From Acinetobacter sp. XS-4 (GTDB lineage Bacteria; Pseudomonadota; Gammaproteobacteria; Pseudomonadales; Moraxellaceae), in contig NZ_CP094657.1 of NCBI RefSeq assembly GCF_023920705.1, positions 2,604,001-2,668,000 of the forward strand: 64,000 bases of DNA, in the 5' to 3' direction. Of this stretch, positions 8,040-16,305 are shown in pieces. Below the pieces are notes generated by a model. That model saw only the letters and a program-made list of their open reading frames with translations. It was not told where the DNA came from and made no database searches. The position numbers and the translations under genes were made by a program. How positions within the stretch are numbered: position 1 is the first letter of the stretch; every line of letters starts with the position of its first letter.

Positions 8040-9221
8040 TTACAGACTCGCCTTAAAATAACTTTTAGGAGCTAATCGAATCACCAAAATAACAACCAAT
8101 ATCACACTGGCTAAATGAAAAAGCCATCCTGCTTTATAAGCCCCCGTAAGATCATGCAAGATTGCAATAATCCACGGTGGGATTGCGGCCAGTAAAAAAC
8201 CACCGCCTTGCATCAGTGCAGATAAAGCACCTGCATGAATGGGTTCATCAAAATGGTCTAATGCAACAATAAGCGTTAATGCAAAACATCCTCCCAAGCC
8301 CACACCTAAACAAATTGCCCAAAGCATAGCGGCGAACTGAGGCATAAAAGCAATTCCTGAAAAGCCGATCATTTGCATTGCTAACGTAAACCATAGCCAT
8401 GGACGTCGGTCTTTATATTTCCTAGCTAAAACAGGCAAAATGAGTGCCGAAGCTGCTTGGCTCAAGGCCAGAAGAGCAAGTAATTTCCCACTTTGTGCTG
8501 CGCTCCAGCCCTGATCTTGAAAAGAAGGTGCTAACCAAGCTACAACTGATGAATAGCCACCATTTACAAGGCCAAAGCACATCATTAACAACCATGTTCG
8601 AGGTTGATTCAACAACTTTCGTACAGGCGCACGATGAATGGATGAGCTAACTTTCGTAGGTAAAAAAGCCAACGCCAATATAAATGCAAACAAAGCTGGA
8701 ATAGCAAACAAAGCCAGTCCTATAGACCATAAACCCGTTATATTTGAAACTACAGGCGCTAACCATGCTCCTAAGGCACCACCACCCATAAGCATGGCTG
8801 AGTAAAGCCCCATCATCGGACCAATATGTTGGCTAAATTCTCTTTTAATCATGCCGGGAAATGCCGCTTGTATCATCGCGACTCCGAATCCAATCACTAT
8901 GGCACTAAAAATTAATCCTTCGGCAGTAGGAAATAAAAATCGGAAAGCACATCCCGCACAAATGGTCAGCAATGCGCCAAGAATGGCATTTCGTTCGCCG
9001 ACATGGTTTTGCAATATTGGCCCAACAAATGCAACGATCCCCATAAGCATCATCGGTAGCAAAGTGAGTAGTGCTACCCCTTGTAGGCTTAAGCCAGTGG
9101 CTGTTCGAATATTGGCAATCAATGGCCCAATACTTGTTATAAAAGGTCTTAAATTAAGACCAACCAAAGCCACTGTCACAATGAGCATGGGATGGGTCAA
9201 AAAAACTCCAGACTGCTTCAT
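8040..9221 (-). CDS. MFS transporter, CynX/NimT type
   Basis: About 393 aa with roughly 12 hydrophobic segments. The opening VALVGLNLRPFITSIGPLI is the hallmark of the CynX/NimT (cyanate/nitroimidazole) MFS group. The real start is the ATG in TAATG overlapping the stop of the upstream deaminase gene, a translational-coupling arrangement, so the longer frame is not used. It is the last gene of a three-gene unit (ankyrin protein, deaminase, transporter). Export or uptake of a purine-like compound is plausible but inferred. Confidence 0.82.
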   Translation of the reverse strand: MKQSGVFLTHPMLIVTVALVGLNLRPFITSIGPLIANIRTATGLSLQGVALLTLLPMMLMGIVAFVGPILQNHVGERNAILGALLTICAGCAFRFLFPTAEGLIFSAIVIGFGVAMIQAAFPGMIKREFSQHIGPMMGLYSAMLMGGGALGAWLAPVVSNITGLWSIGLALFAIPALFAFILALAFLPTKVSSSIHRAPVRKLLNQPRTWLLMMCFGLVNGGYSSVVAWLAPSFQDQGWSAAQSGKLLALLALSQAASALILPVLARKYKDRRPWLWFTLAMQMIGFSGIAFMPQFAAMLWAICLGVGLGGCFALTLIVALDHFDEPIHAGALSALMQGGGFLLAAIPPWIIAILHDLTGAYKAGWLFHLASVILVVILVIRLAPKSYFKASL

Positions 9222-9703
9222 TATTCTGAGCCTGAATGATTGGCTTGATAATTCTTCCAATGCGCATAAAGATCAGTGCGATTTTCAACTCTGATCGGTA
9301 TATATTGGATTTTCATGGATTGCTCAGCAAACGATTTCGCAAGCTCAATATATATTTCAGCCGTAGACAGACCAAATGGTGTCCCGTCTTGATTAGAATA
9401 AGCATAGCTAACCGACTTTATACCAGCTAAACGCATTGCAGCCATACACATTGGGCATGGATGTCCACTTGCATACACAGAACAGCCTTCTAAGTTGGCA
9501 GAGCCTAAAACTTGGCTGGCTGCACGAATCGCCAGTAGTTCAGCATGTGCAGTTGGGTCATTTGTTGTCAAAATCTGATTTGCGCCTGAAGCAATAACTT
9601 CTCCATTCTTTACAACCACAGCTCCAAATGGTCTACCACCTTTTTCAATATTGTTATAGGCAAGCTCAATCGCTTTACGTAAAAACTGTTCACCTTTTTC
9701 CAT
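9221..9703 (-). CDS. Guanine deaminase-like nucleoside/base deaminase
   Basis: 160 aa cytidine-deaminase fold. The zinc site is visible as THAE-type (NDPTAHAELLAIRAA, with catalytic Glu) and HPCPMCMAAM. The NDPTAHAE context and the C-terminal segment (YAHWKNY) resemble small bacterial guanine deaminases (GuaD) rather than TadA. ATG at 9703 follows GAGAG; an upstream GTG is less likely. Coupled to the MFS gene downstream. Confidence 0.78.
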   Translation of the reverse strand: MEKGEQFLRKAIELAYNNIEKGGRPFGAVVVKNGEVIASGANQILTTNDPTAHAELLAIRAASQVLGSANLEGCSVYASGHPCPMCMAAMRLAGIKSVSYAYSNQDGTPFGLSTAEIYIELAKSFAEQSMKIQYIPIRVENRTDLYAHWKNYQANHSGSE

Positions 9704-9719
9704 CACATACTCTCACTTT

Positions 9720-10388
9720 CTATTTTGCACCAGCTGCAAGAAGTCTTTTTTCAATTTCGCGGTATCCTCGTGAACACGCATGTTGTAAGGGAGTTATGCC
9801 GTCTTTATCTGCCAAGTTCGGATCAGCACCTGCTTTTAATAAAAGCTCTACAATGTGTTGATATTTTGGTTCTCCATTTCCCAAAATGATGGCCTCAAGT
9901 AATGCAGTCCACCCCAAATTATTGACATGATTAACATCTACACCAGCGGCAATTAATGTACGAACTGTTTCGACATGGCCTCGTTCCGCTGCTGGAATGA
10001 GCGCAGTTCCACCGTAACGGTTAATACTTTTTAAATCGGCACCATGCATGAGGGTCATTCTTAGAATTTTTAAATATCCCTGCGCACCAGCATATAAATA
10101 TGGACTGTCTTGAATATTATCTTTTGCATTTACATCAGCGCCAGCCTCTATCAGCATATGAGCAGCATGTACATTATTTGCTCTTGTTGCGACCATCAAA
10201 GCAGTTGAACCAGTTTCATCTCGCTCATCAATTAAAGCTTTTTGAGATAAAATCTGCTTAATAGATTGAGTGTCATTATTTATCACTGCCTGATGTAAAG
10301 GATACTCACCCATTGCATTTGTCATATTTGTAAAACTCAAAGTCCCCAGCGCGACGATCAGATTCATCCATAACAGTGACTTACGCAT
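9720..10388 (-). CDS. Exported ankyrin-repeat protein
   Basis: Starts MRKSLLWMNLIVALG behind a strong GGGAGG site, with a Sec signal peptide ending near TNMTNA. The mature protein is built of about five ankyrin repeats (TGSTALMVATRANNVHAA, YGGTALIPAAERGHVETV, LGWTALLEAIILGNG, DGITPLQHACSRG), a protein-binding scaffold. Periplasmic location is inferred from the signal. Sixteen bases ahead of the deaminase gene, so likely the first gene of that operon and controlled by the divergent LysR protein. Confidence 0.8.
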   Translation of the reverse strand: MRKSLLWMNLIVALGTLSFTNMTNAMGEYPLHQAVINNDTQSIKQILSQKALIDERDETGSTALMVATRANNVHAAHMLIEAGADVNAKDNIQDSPYLYAGAQGYLKILRMTLMHGADLKSINRYGGTALIPAAERGHVETVRTLIAAGVDVNHVNNLGWTALLEAIILGNGEPKYQHIVELLLKAGADPNLADKDGITPLQHACSRGYREIEKRLLAAGAK

Positions 10389-10535
10389 GGTGGCCTCCCA
10401 ATAAAAATTATGGCAAAACATTTTGCAATTAGAATAAGCTTCACCAAAAGTATTTGGAAATTAAATTATTTAATCGATAGTATTAAGATTATGAATACTT
10501 ATTTCATTAGTTTTTAAGCATGGCAGTACCTCATA

Positions 10536-11393
10536 ATGTTTGATCCTCGCCTTTTACGTGCTTTCGTCACTATTTTTGAAACTGGCAGTTTTACCGCAGC
10601 TGCCGATCGATTACACCTGACTCAATCAACAATTAGTCAGCAGTTAGCTCGTCTTGAGGAATCTGTCGGTCATGCGCTTATAGATCGAACAGCACGGCCT
10701 TTCAAATTGACAGTGTCTGGAGAATATCTGATTGGTTATGCTCAAAGAATTTTGACCCTTCAGCAGGAAGCTGAAGCGCTACTTAAAGATCCGGCAGGAA
10801 GCATTCCTATTCGTATTGGTTTACCAGAAGATATGATGAGTCCCGCAATGGCTGAAGTTTTTGGTATATTTGCCAAAGAGCATCGTTCCATTCGTTTAGA
10901 CGTAACCTCTGGCTTGAGTCGCAACTTAACAGAACGTTATCGGAATGGTGAATTCGATATTATTATTGTCAAAGAGCCTGCGGCCAGTGCTGATCACCAC
11001 GCTACATTCCCAGAAGAAATGGCATGGTTTGAAAGTGAGAATTCAACAACGACATGGTCTGATCCCATGAGTTTAGTGACCTTTCCTCAAGGCGGACTTT
11101 ATCGAGATGAAATGTTCGCAACCTTAGAGCGCGAACGGCGACGTTGGTATATTGCCTTTACGGGAAGTAGCCTAGAAAGCGTGTTAGTTAGTGTTGAAAC
11201 TGGCTTAGGATTATCTTTATTGCCTGTGGTGACAACCCGCGGACGTCGAGTACGTCGATATGAATCATTAGGGACTGTCCCCCCTATGGTCGTTTCAATT
11301 TATACATGGGAAAAAGCTGGGATCATTTCCCAGCTTGTAGACAAGATGACAACTGTTTTACAAGAACGTTTTCAATCATCAATAAGTGTTTAA
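10536..11393 (+). CDS. LysR-family regulator
   Basis: 285 aa. N-terminal LysR helix-turn-helix (LLRAFVTIFETGSFTAAADRLHLTQSTISQQLARLEE) followed by a periplasmic-binding-like effector domain. Divergent from the ankyrin/deaminase/MFS unit, its probable target. Its 3' end overlaps tagX by 4 bp on the other strand, which marks the edge of the T6SS locus. Confidence 0.88.
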   Translation: MFDPRLLRAFVTIFETGSFTAAADRLHLTQSTISQQLARLEESVGHALIDRTARPFKLTVSGEYLIGYAQRILTLQQEAEALLKDPAGSIPIRIGLPEDMMSPAMAEVFGIFAKEHRSIRLDVTSGLSRNLTERYRNGEFDIIIVKEPAASADHHATFPEEMAWFESENSTTTWSDPMSLVTFPQGGLYRDEMFATLERERRRWYIAFTGSSLESVLVSVETGLGLSLLPVVTTRGRRVRRYESLGTVPPMVVSIYTWEKAGIISQLVDKMTTVLQERFQSSISV

Positions 11394-12343
11394 CTTACCT
11401 CATTCAAACTTTCAGCAATCAGTTTTTCTGCCATTTCCTGTGTCTTTCTTAAGCCCGGCATACGGAACTCGGTATGACCATAATCTTGAATAGATTTCCA
11501 ACGTCCCCCCCATGTAAGCCCAACCGATTCAGCAACTTGACCATACAAACGATAGCCTTGCATGGCCCAAGGGTCTCTTTCAGAAATAACCACTTTTCCA
11601 TTTCGTTTAAAGGCGACATCTGCTGCTAGACCAAATTGATGATAACTCTGATACCCTTTTGCTCTTGTTGTGTTCGGATTGCCTGCCAACATATTTTGAC
11701 GCACAGGACTACGATATCCTTCTAATAGGACCAACTCATAGCCATATTGTTCCTTCATGATTTTAAAAACCATGAGTAAACGCTGCTTATAACGTGGGTT
11801 CATTTTGCTCCACTTACGATCTACTAAACTGGTATCTAAAATAGCTCGTCCATCGAAACTCGTATTATCAATAGGTGAAGAATTAATAGCTCCACTACTT
11901 TGAGCAGTATATTGTTGCTCTAATTGTGTAGCCTCTACAATTGCGGCTTCAATTAGGCTTTCATCCACTTCTGGTGGTGGCGATAATATTTCACCATCCA
12001 AAAGTGCATAAATTTGAGGATCTGTTTTTTTGAGATATTCAGCTTCAATTCGAGTTGAGCTAATAGGTCGAGTAAAAGCAAACACTAAAATACTAGCAAA
12101 CAAGAAAAAGCCAGCAATCACAATCCACCACTGCTGTAAATGCCAATGGGATTGCAGCTTTTCAGGTGCAGCTGCCTGATTCATTGTTTGAGCAAATTGT
12201 CTAACCTGATTAAGCTGTTTACGGCCTTGTGGCAGTAATGACAAAACAAAATCTTTGCTTCTCGTCCTTAGCTCATAAGACATTAAAAACGCTAAACCAA
12301 TTGCCAAGCATGTAAAGCAAAAGAAAATGAGAAAAATCATCAT
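11390..12343 (-). CDS. tagX: TagX, T6SS-associated peptidoglycan hydrolase
   Basis: 317 aa. Hydrophobic N-terminal segment, a second transmembrane helix at about residues 73-92, then a C-terminal LAS/M15-type metallopeptidase domain. Zinc ligands appear in SYHQFGLAADVAF (H-x6-D) and YGHTEF. In Acinetobacter, TagX is an L,D-endopeptidase needed for T6SS activity, thought to open the wall for assembly. Last gene of the locus, 7 bp after asaD. Confidence 0.88.
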   Translation of the reverse strand: MMIFLIFFCFTCLAIGLAFLMSYELRTRSKDFVLSLLPQGRKQLNQVRQFAQTMNQAAAPEKLQSHWHLQQWWIVIAGFFLFASILVFAFTRPISSTRIEAEYLKKTDPQIYALLDGEILSPPPEVDESLIEAAIVEATQLEQQYTAQSSGAINSSPIDNTSFDGRAILDTSLVDRKWSKMNPRYKQRLLMVFKIMKEQYGYELVLLEGYRSPVRQNMLAGNPNTTRAKGYQSYHQFGLAADVAFKRNGKVVISERDPWAMQGYRLYGQVAESVGLTWGGRWKSIQDYGHTEFRMPGLRKTQEMAEKLIAESLNEVS

Positions 12344-12350
12344 TTGTTCA

Positions 12351-12971
12351 TTAATTCACAGCAAAAGGACTTCGTGTAATTTTAATATCTACCGATGCTT
12401 TAGGTGGTTCAACCTCAGCTTCGGGTTCGGCTGGAGCTTTATTCTCAACAACAGGTTTAGCCTGTGCCACTTGCTGCGGCGGTTTACTCACTGGCTTTTG
12501 CTGAGCCGGCTGTACCTTCGGTTGAGCCGTTTTAGCTGCACTTGTCTGTAGTTGGGGTACAGGCTGAACTTTCTTTTCGCCCGTGAGTTGTTCGTCAAAT
12601 GGCGAAACTCGCTGTTGATTAACAGTAGCTGGCTTATGCTGAGCAGGTTTAAAGATATTACTTAATTCATTATCTTTAGGTTGTTCAAAACCATCACGGC
12701 TCATTGAATCTGTTTCGTTGTCTTGACTGCCTACAACCTGATTTTGCTCATCAGAAGAATGAGCAGTTTCTTGATTTAAAATCTGTTCTTCTGTTGATTT
12801 ACTCTCAATTGCTGTTGATTCTGACGAATGCGGTTGAGACAAGAACAGGAATAGCGAGATGCTAACAAACACCCCGGCAATAACGCCAATGACAATATAA
12901 AGTATTGGTGATTTCGGCTTTTTTTTATTCGATTGTAAAACTCGAATAGAAGTTGGTTTTTCCTGAGCCAT
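12351..12971 (-). CDS. asaD: AsaD, T6SS accessory membrane protein
   Basis: 206 aa. A basic N-terminus, one transmembrane helix (about residues 22-45, SPILYIVIGVIAGVFVSISL), then a long Ser/Gln/Pro-rich periplasmic tail with no folded domain I recognise. It carries the short motif VSPFDE mid-tail and ends RSPFAVN, echoing the SSPFD end of AsaA. Position between tssL and tagX matches the Acinetobacter-specific accessory gene asaD. The long disordered tail could span the periplasm to bind the wall or outer membrane (inference). Confidence 0.7.
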   Translation of the reverse strand: MAQEKPTSIRVLQSNKKKPKSPILYIVIGVIAGVFVSISLFLFLSQPHSSESTAIESKSTEEQILNQETAHSSDEQNQVVGSQDNETDSMSRDGFEQPKDNELSNIFKPAQHKPATVNQQRVSPFDEQLTGEKKVQPVPQLQTSAAKTAQPKVQPAQQKPVSKPPQQVAQAKPVVENKAPAEPEAEVEPPKASVDIKITRSPFAVN

Positions 12972-12983
12972 TTCGTACCATCA

Positions 12984-13790
12984 TCAAGGTAAATAAATTG
13001 TAATATGTGCTTGCTCTTGAGGAGCAGAAATCACATTTTGATAATTAGATAATGCTTTATCATTTTGATTATTCAGCATAAATCTTAACCCTGCAAAGGT
13101 AAGAAATGCAAAAATCAATAAAAAGATCAAAATCCAGAAGAAAGGTACTTCGCGATGAATAATATTTCGTATCTGATCGGGAATGGCCGAGAACGGAGAA
13201 AAGGCAACTTTTTTCCCTTTCAAATAGTCAATTTCGTCCCCCACTCTTGATACTAAATGGTTGAGACTTTCCGTAGATTCGATTCGGTACTTACCTTGAA
13301 AACCTAATAAAAGGCAGTAATGAAATACTTCTAGAGCAGCTAGACGTTCTTTTCCACGGCTACGTAATTGCTCCAATATTTCAAAGAAGCGATAACCGGC
13401 TAACTGAGAACCAAACAAGCTCAATTGTAATGGGCTAATTAACCAAGAATTTTGCAAATTAAAATAACTTGGGTCTTGTTGCGTTACGATTGTTTCATCA
13501 ATCAAAGCACAGAATGCATATTTAGCATCATGAATATCATCAGCTGAAAATTGTAACTTTTTGGCTTGTTGCTCAAATTGATTGAGTAAATTTAAGATTT
13601 TTTCACGGAACTGCTGAGCATCTGCTGGCACATACTGATTTCGAATTAAAAAAACCAAATAAAAGCCATCATGCAATAAATCAATAAGATTGATTGCCTG
13701 TAGTTTTGCTTGAGACTGGCTATTGTTGTTCCCGCCCGTTCCAATCTGCCCATCATCAAATAAAGAAGGAGCACCTGTGGATTGTGACAT
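12984..13790 (-). CDS. tssL: TssL, T6SS membrane-complex protein (DotU type)
   Basis: 268 aa. Cytoplasmic DotU helical domain (NLIDLLHDGFYLVFLIR, AKYAFCALIDETIV) and one C-terminal transmembrane helix (FFWILIFLLIFAFLTFAGLRF). It is the short form, without a C-terminal OmpA peptidoglycan-binding domain, so wall anchoring must come from another component such as TagN. Follows tssK by 17 bp. Confidence 0.92.
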   Translation of the reverse strand: MSQSTGAPSLFDDGQIGTGGNNNSQSQAKLQAINLIDLLHDGFYLVFLIRNQYVPADAQQFREKILNLLNQFEQQAKKLQFSADDIHDAKYAFCALIDETIVTQQDPSYFNLQNSWLISPLQLSLFGSQLAGYRFFEILEQLRSRGKERLAALEVFHYCLLLGFQGKYRIESTESLNHLVSRVGDEIDYLKGKKVAFSPFSAIPDQIRNIIHREVPFFWILIFLLIFAFLTFAGLRFMLNNQNDKALSNYQNVISAPQEQAHITIYLP

Positions 13791-13807
13791 TTTTCTCTCC
13801 TTTACCG

Positions 13808-15172
13808 TTAAGCGTTCATGACCGCAATCAGTTCAATACTGATATCTTGGAAACCAGCCGGAACATAAATACAAATCGTCTCTGAATCTAACATGCGCTG
13901 ATAAAGCTCATGATGTGGTTCAATTTCAAAATAGCTCACACCAGAACGTACTGGTATTGCAGTTGGAACTTGAATTAAGTGATGCAATGGAATTGCAGGC
14001 AATGCAGCAACTACACGCTGCTCTACATCTAAAGTGCTACCAATCTTGAATCGTAAAGGCACAATCTGGATCAATTCATGTGTCTGCATTGCGCTACTTG
14101 ATACTGCAATATAAAGTCGAGTGTCTCGAGTAATCTTATCGGTCTCAAGGCTTCCCACCCAATATGAAGGTCGGATCTCTTTAAGCGCAATGCTGATATA
14201 GCGACTCGAAATAATCGTATCGAGTAAATCACGTAGAATCGTATCTAACTGCGAGAAACTTTCCTGTAAATTATGGTGTTTATAGGCAGGCAACTGATCG
14301 ACATCATATGCCGTCGAGAAAGTTAATAATGAACCTGCTAAACGCAATAATTCGAAGAACAAACGCTCTGGATGAATTTGTGGATATTGCACAAAATGAT
14401 TTAGACCAGCATGAGCTGTATTTAACGCATTTACTAACCAGAACGAAACGATATCACCTGAACGGAATTCAATTAATTTCTGTTCATTTTCTCGGTTATT
14501 GGTTTGAATCGTCTTAATTTTTGCCTTAATAACGTTCAATGTTCTTTTTAAATTTGAAATGAGTGTTTCAGATGCATCCACATGCAAAATTGGTGGGATA
14601 AACTTTCGGTCAATTTCAAAAGCACCTGAACTTTGACGTTTAATCTTTCCAATAGGCAGATATAAGAAACCATCCAGATTATGGTCTGGATTACTATGTA
14701 CATCTAATAATTTAAAAACAGCACGGCGACGTAGCAAACTAATATCTGCTTCAGTAGCGTTAGTAAAAAGATCATGCGTTTCGACAAGGTGAGATTGATA
14801 TCTGCCCTTTTGTGCTTGGTTTTGATCAATTAGATTTTGCTTATTTGCTTGCAAGAGTGGCAATGCTAAATAAATTAGCATCTCACCACGTAAATTAAGA
14901 TCATCCAATAAAATTGGCTCAGGCAATAAGTCATATGCAGGCGCCTGATAAATTTCACCGTCTTGCCAGATCATCTCTACAGACTCAAGAGCAAGAATAT
15001 GTGTGCTCAATTGAGACTCATCGAAACTTAATTTCTGAATACCATACGAAAAAGGTACAACCGCACGAACCGTATGATTCAAGCGTTGTTCATGGTAGGT
15101 ATCTTGAATTTGGAAATGTTGAGGTCTTAAAAATAAACCTTCGCCCCACAGGACTTTTTCAGCTTTAAACAT
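13808..15172 (-). CDS. tssK: TssK, T6SS baseplate adaptor
   Basis: 454 aa, typical TssK length. The N-terminus (VLWGEGLFLRPQHFQIQDTY) is the conserved family start. TssK links the baseplate wedge (TssEFG) to the TssL/TssM membrane complex. Sixteen bases behind tssA and in the same operon. Confidence 0.93.
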   Translation of the reverse strand: MFKAEKVLWGEGLFLRPQHFQIQDTYHEQRLNHTVRAVVPFSYGIQKLSFDESQLSTHILALESVEMIWQDGEIYQAPAYDLLPEPILLDDLNLRGEMLIYLALPLLQANKQNLIDQNQAQKGRYQSHLVETHDLFTNATEADISLLRRRAVFKLLDVHSNPDHNLDGFLYLPIGKIKRQSSGAFEIDRKFIPPILHVDASETLISNLKRTLNVIKAKIKTIQTNNRENEQKLIEFRSGDIVSFWLVNALNTAHAGLNHFVQYPQIHPERLFFELLRLAGSLLTFSTAYDVDQLPAYKHHNLQESFSQLDTILRDLLDTIISSRYISIALKEIRPSYWVGSLETDKITRDTRLYIAVSSSAMQTHELIQIVPLRFKIGSTLDVEQRVVAALPAIPLHHLIQVPTAIPVRSGVSYFEIEPHHELYQRMLDSETICIYVPAGFQDISIELIAVMNA

Positions 15173-15188
15173 ATGTCTTTACCAATCT

Positions 15189-16283
15189 TTATTCGTATTC
15201 ATTTTTAGGCTGCACACCTAACATTTCCTGAACCATTTGTAATGGATGCTCATCTTTAATGACTTGTGCTAGCCATTCATGTAACGGCATTTGACTCCAT
15301 TTAATGGTTTTTTGAAGCATATAACTCACAGGACTATGAGGTTCGTTTGCCTGAAAGTAATCTGCGATTTCTTGCAGAACTTTCATTGCTTGCTCACGAT
15401 TCGCCAAATGTGTTTGGGCTTGAGGCTGAAAAGCAGGCTGATCTGAAACAACTTGTACAGGCACTTGATTTTCCATAGATGAACTCGTGATGACAGTCGC
15501 CTGCTCTTGGACTGGTGTAAGCCCTGTACCAAAAGCTTCTGCTTTATAAATCTTGCGTAATGTGCTGTGAATGGTTTCAAATGCTGAATCAATTGCACCA
15601 AAACTTGGTGAGTCGAGTCCCATTAAATGGTCAAGGGTTTGCTTTAAAACATCCCACTCGGTTAAGACTGAGCTAAAATCTTGATAATTAGAATATTGAA
15701 AAGTTTTAGACGTATTAAAAATAGCTTGATCGAACTGCTCTAACTCCGATGGTCCCGACTGACTATCGTACTCTTCAGTTTGCTTACGACGAATGTTCTC
15801 GTGATATAGAAAATTATCGTAATCAAGCAAATTGTAATAAGGCACTGTATTGGTTAAAGAGACTTTCTTCAACAAGCCAGGCAACTGATTAATTAAACCC
15901 TGTAATAAACCAATGCGTTGATCTAAGTCATCATCTTCAATAACAGGATGAATTTCCTGCCAGTATTGATTAAGCATGGTATGGCTTAAAGTTAAGCCTT
16001 TCGCCATACCCTCAAAACCATAAAGATGAGTCCAAGCTTCTAAGAGCCAAGTTAATAGACGAATATCTTTAGTATTCTCTTTTAGCAAAACACTCGTTTT
16101 ATTTGATACAAAATCCCAGTCGGCTTGTTTTCGCTCAGCAACCCAATCGCCTTGATCTAGCAATAGATCATCTTGTGTTTTCGCCTTTTTGATTTCATGA
16201 AATTCATTAGAAAATGAAAAGTCATCACCACAAGGTAAGCTATCGCTAATGGGTTCAAGGAGTTCAGAAATATCAATATTCAT
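15189..16283 (-). CDS. tssA: TssA, T6SS cap/assembly protein
   Basis: 364 aa. N-terminal ImpA domain (SDSLPCGDDFSFSNEFHEIK, DWVAERKQADW) and a C-terminal helical segment (PVSYMLQKTIKWSQMPL), a short-type TssA. TssA primes polymerisation of sheath and tube on the baseplate. Between clpV and tssK with short gaps. Confidence 0.9.
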   Translation of the reverse strand: MNIDISELLEPISDSLPCGDDFSFSNEFHEIKKAKTQDDLLLDQGDWVAERKQADWDFVSNKTSVLLKENTKDIRLLTWLLEAWTHLYGFEGMAKGLTLSHTMLNQYWQEIHPVIEDDDLDQRIGLLQGLINQLPGLLKKVSLTNTVPYYNLLDYDNFLYHENIRRKQTEEYDSQSGPSELEQFDQAIFNTSKTFQYSNYQDFSSVLTEWDVLKQTLDHLMGLDSPSFGAIDSAFETIHSTLRKIYKAEAFGTGLTPVQEQATVITSSSMENQVPVQVVSDQPAFQPQAQTHLANREQAMKVLQEIADYFQANEPHSPVSYMLQKTIKWSQMPLHEWLAQVIKDEHPLQMVQEMLGVQPKNEYE

Positions 16284-16305
16284 CTAATTTTAGCTCTATT
16301 CAATT

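Noticed and set aside
8851..9294. 147-aa + strand frame opposite the MFS and deaminase genes
   Set aside because: Antisense to two well-supported genes; composition is that of a complement shadow.
12327..12551. 74-aa + strand frame over asaD
   Set aside because: Antisense to a low-complexity coding region, no supporting signals.
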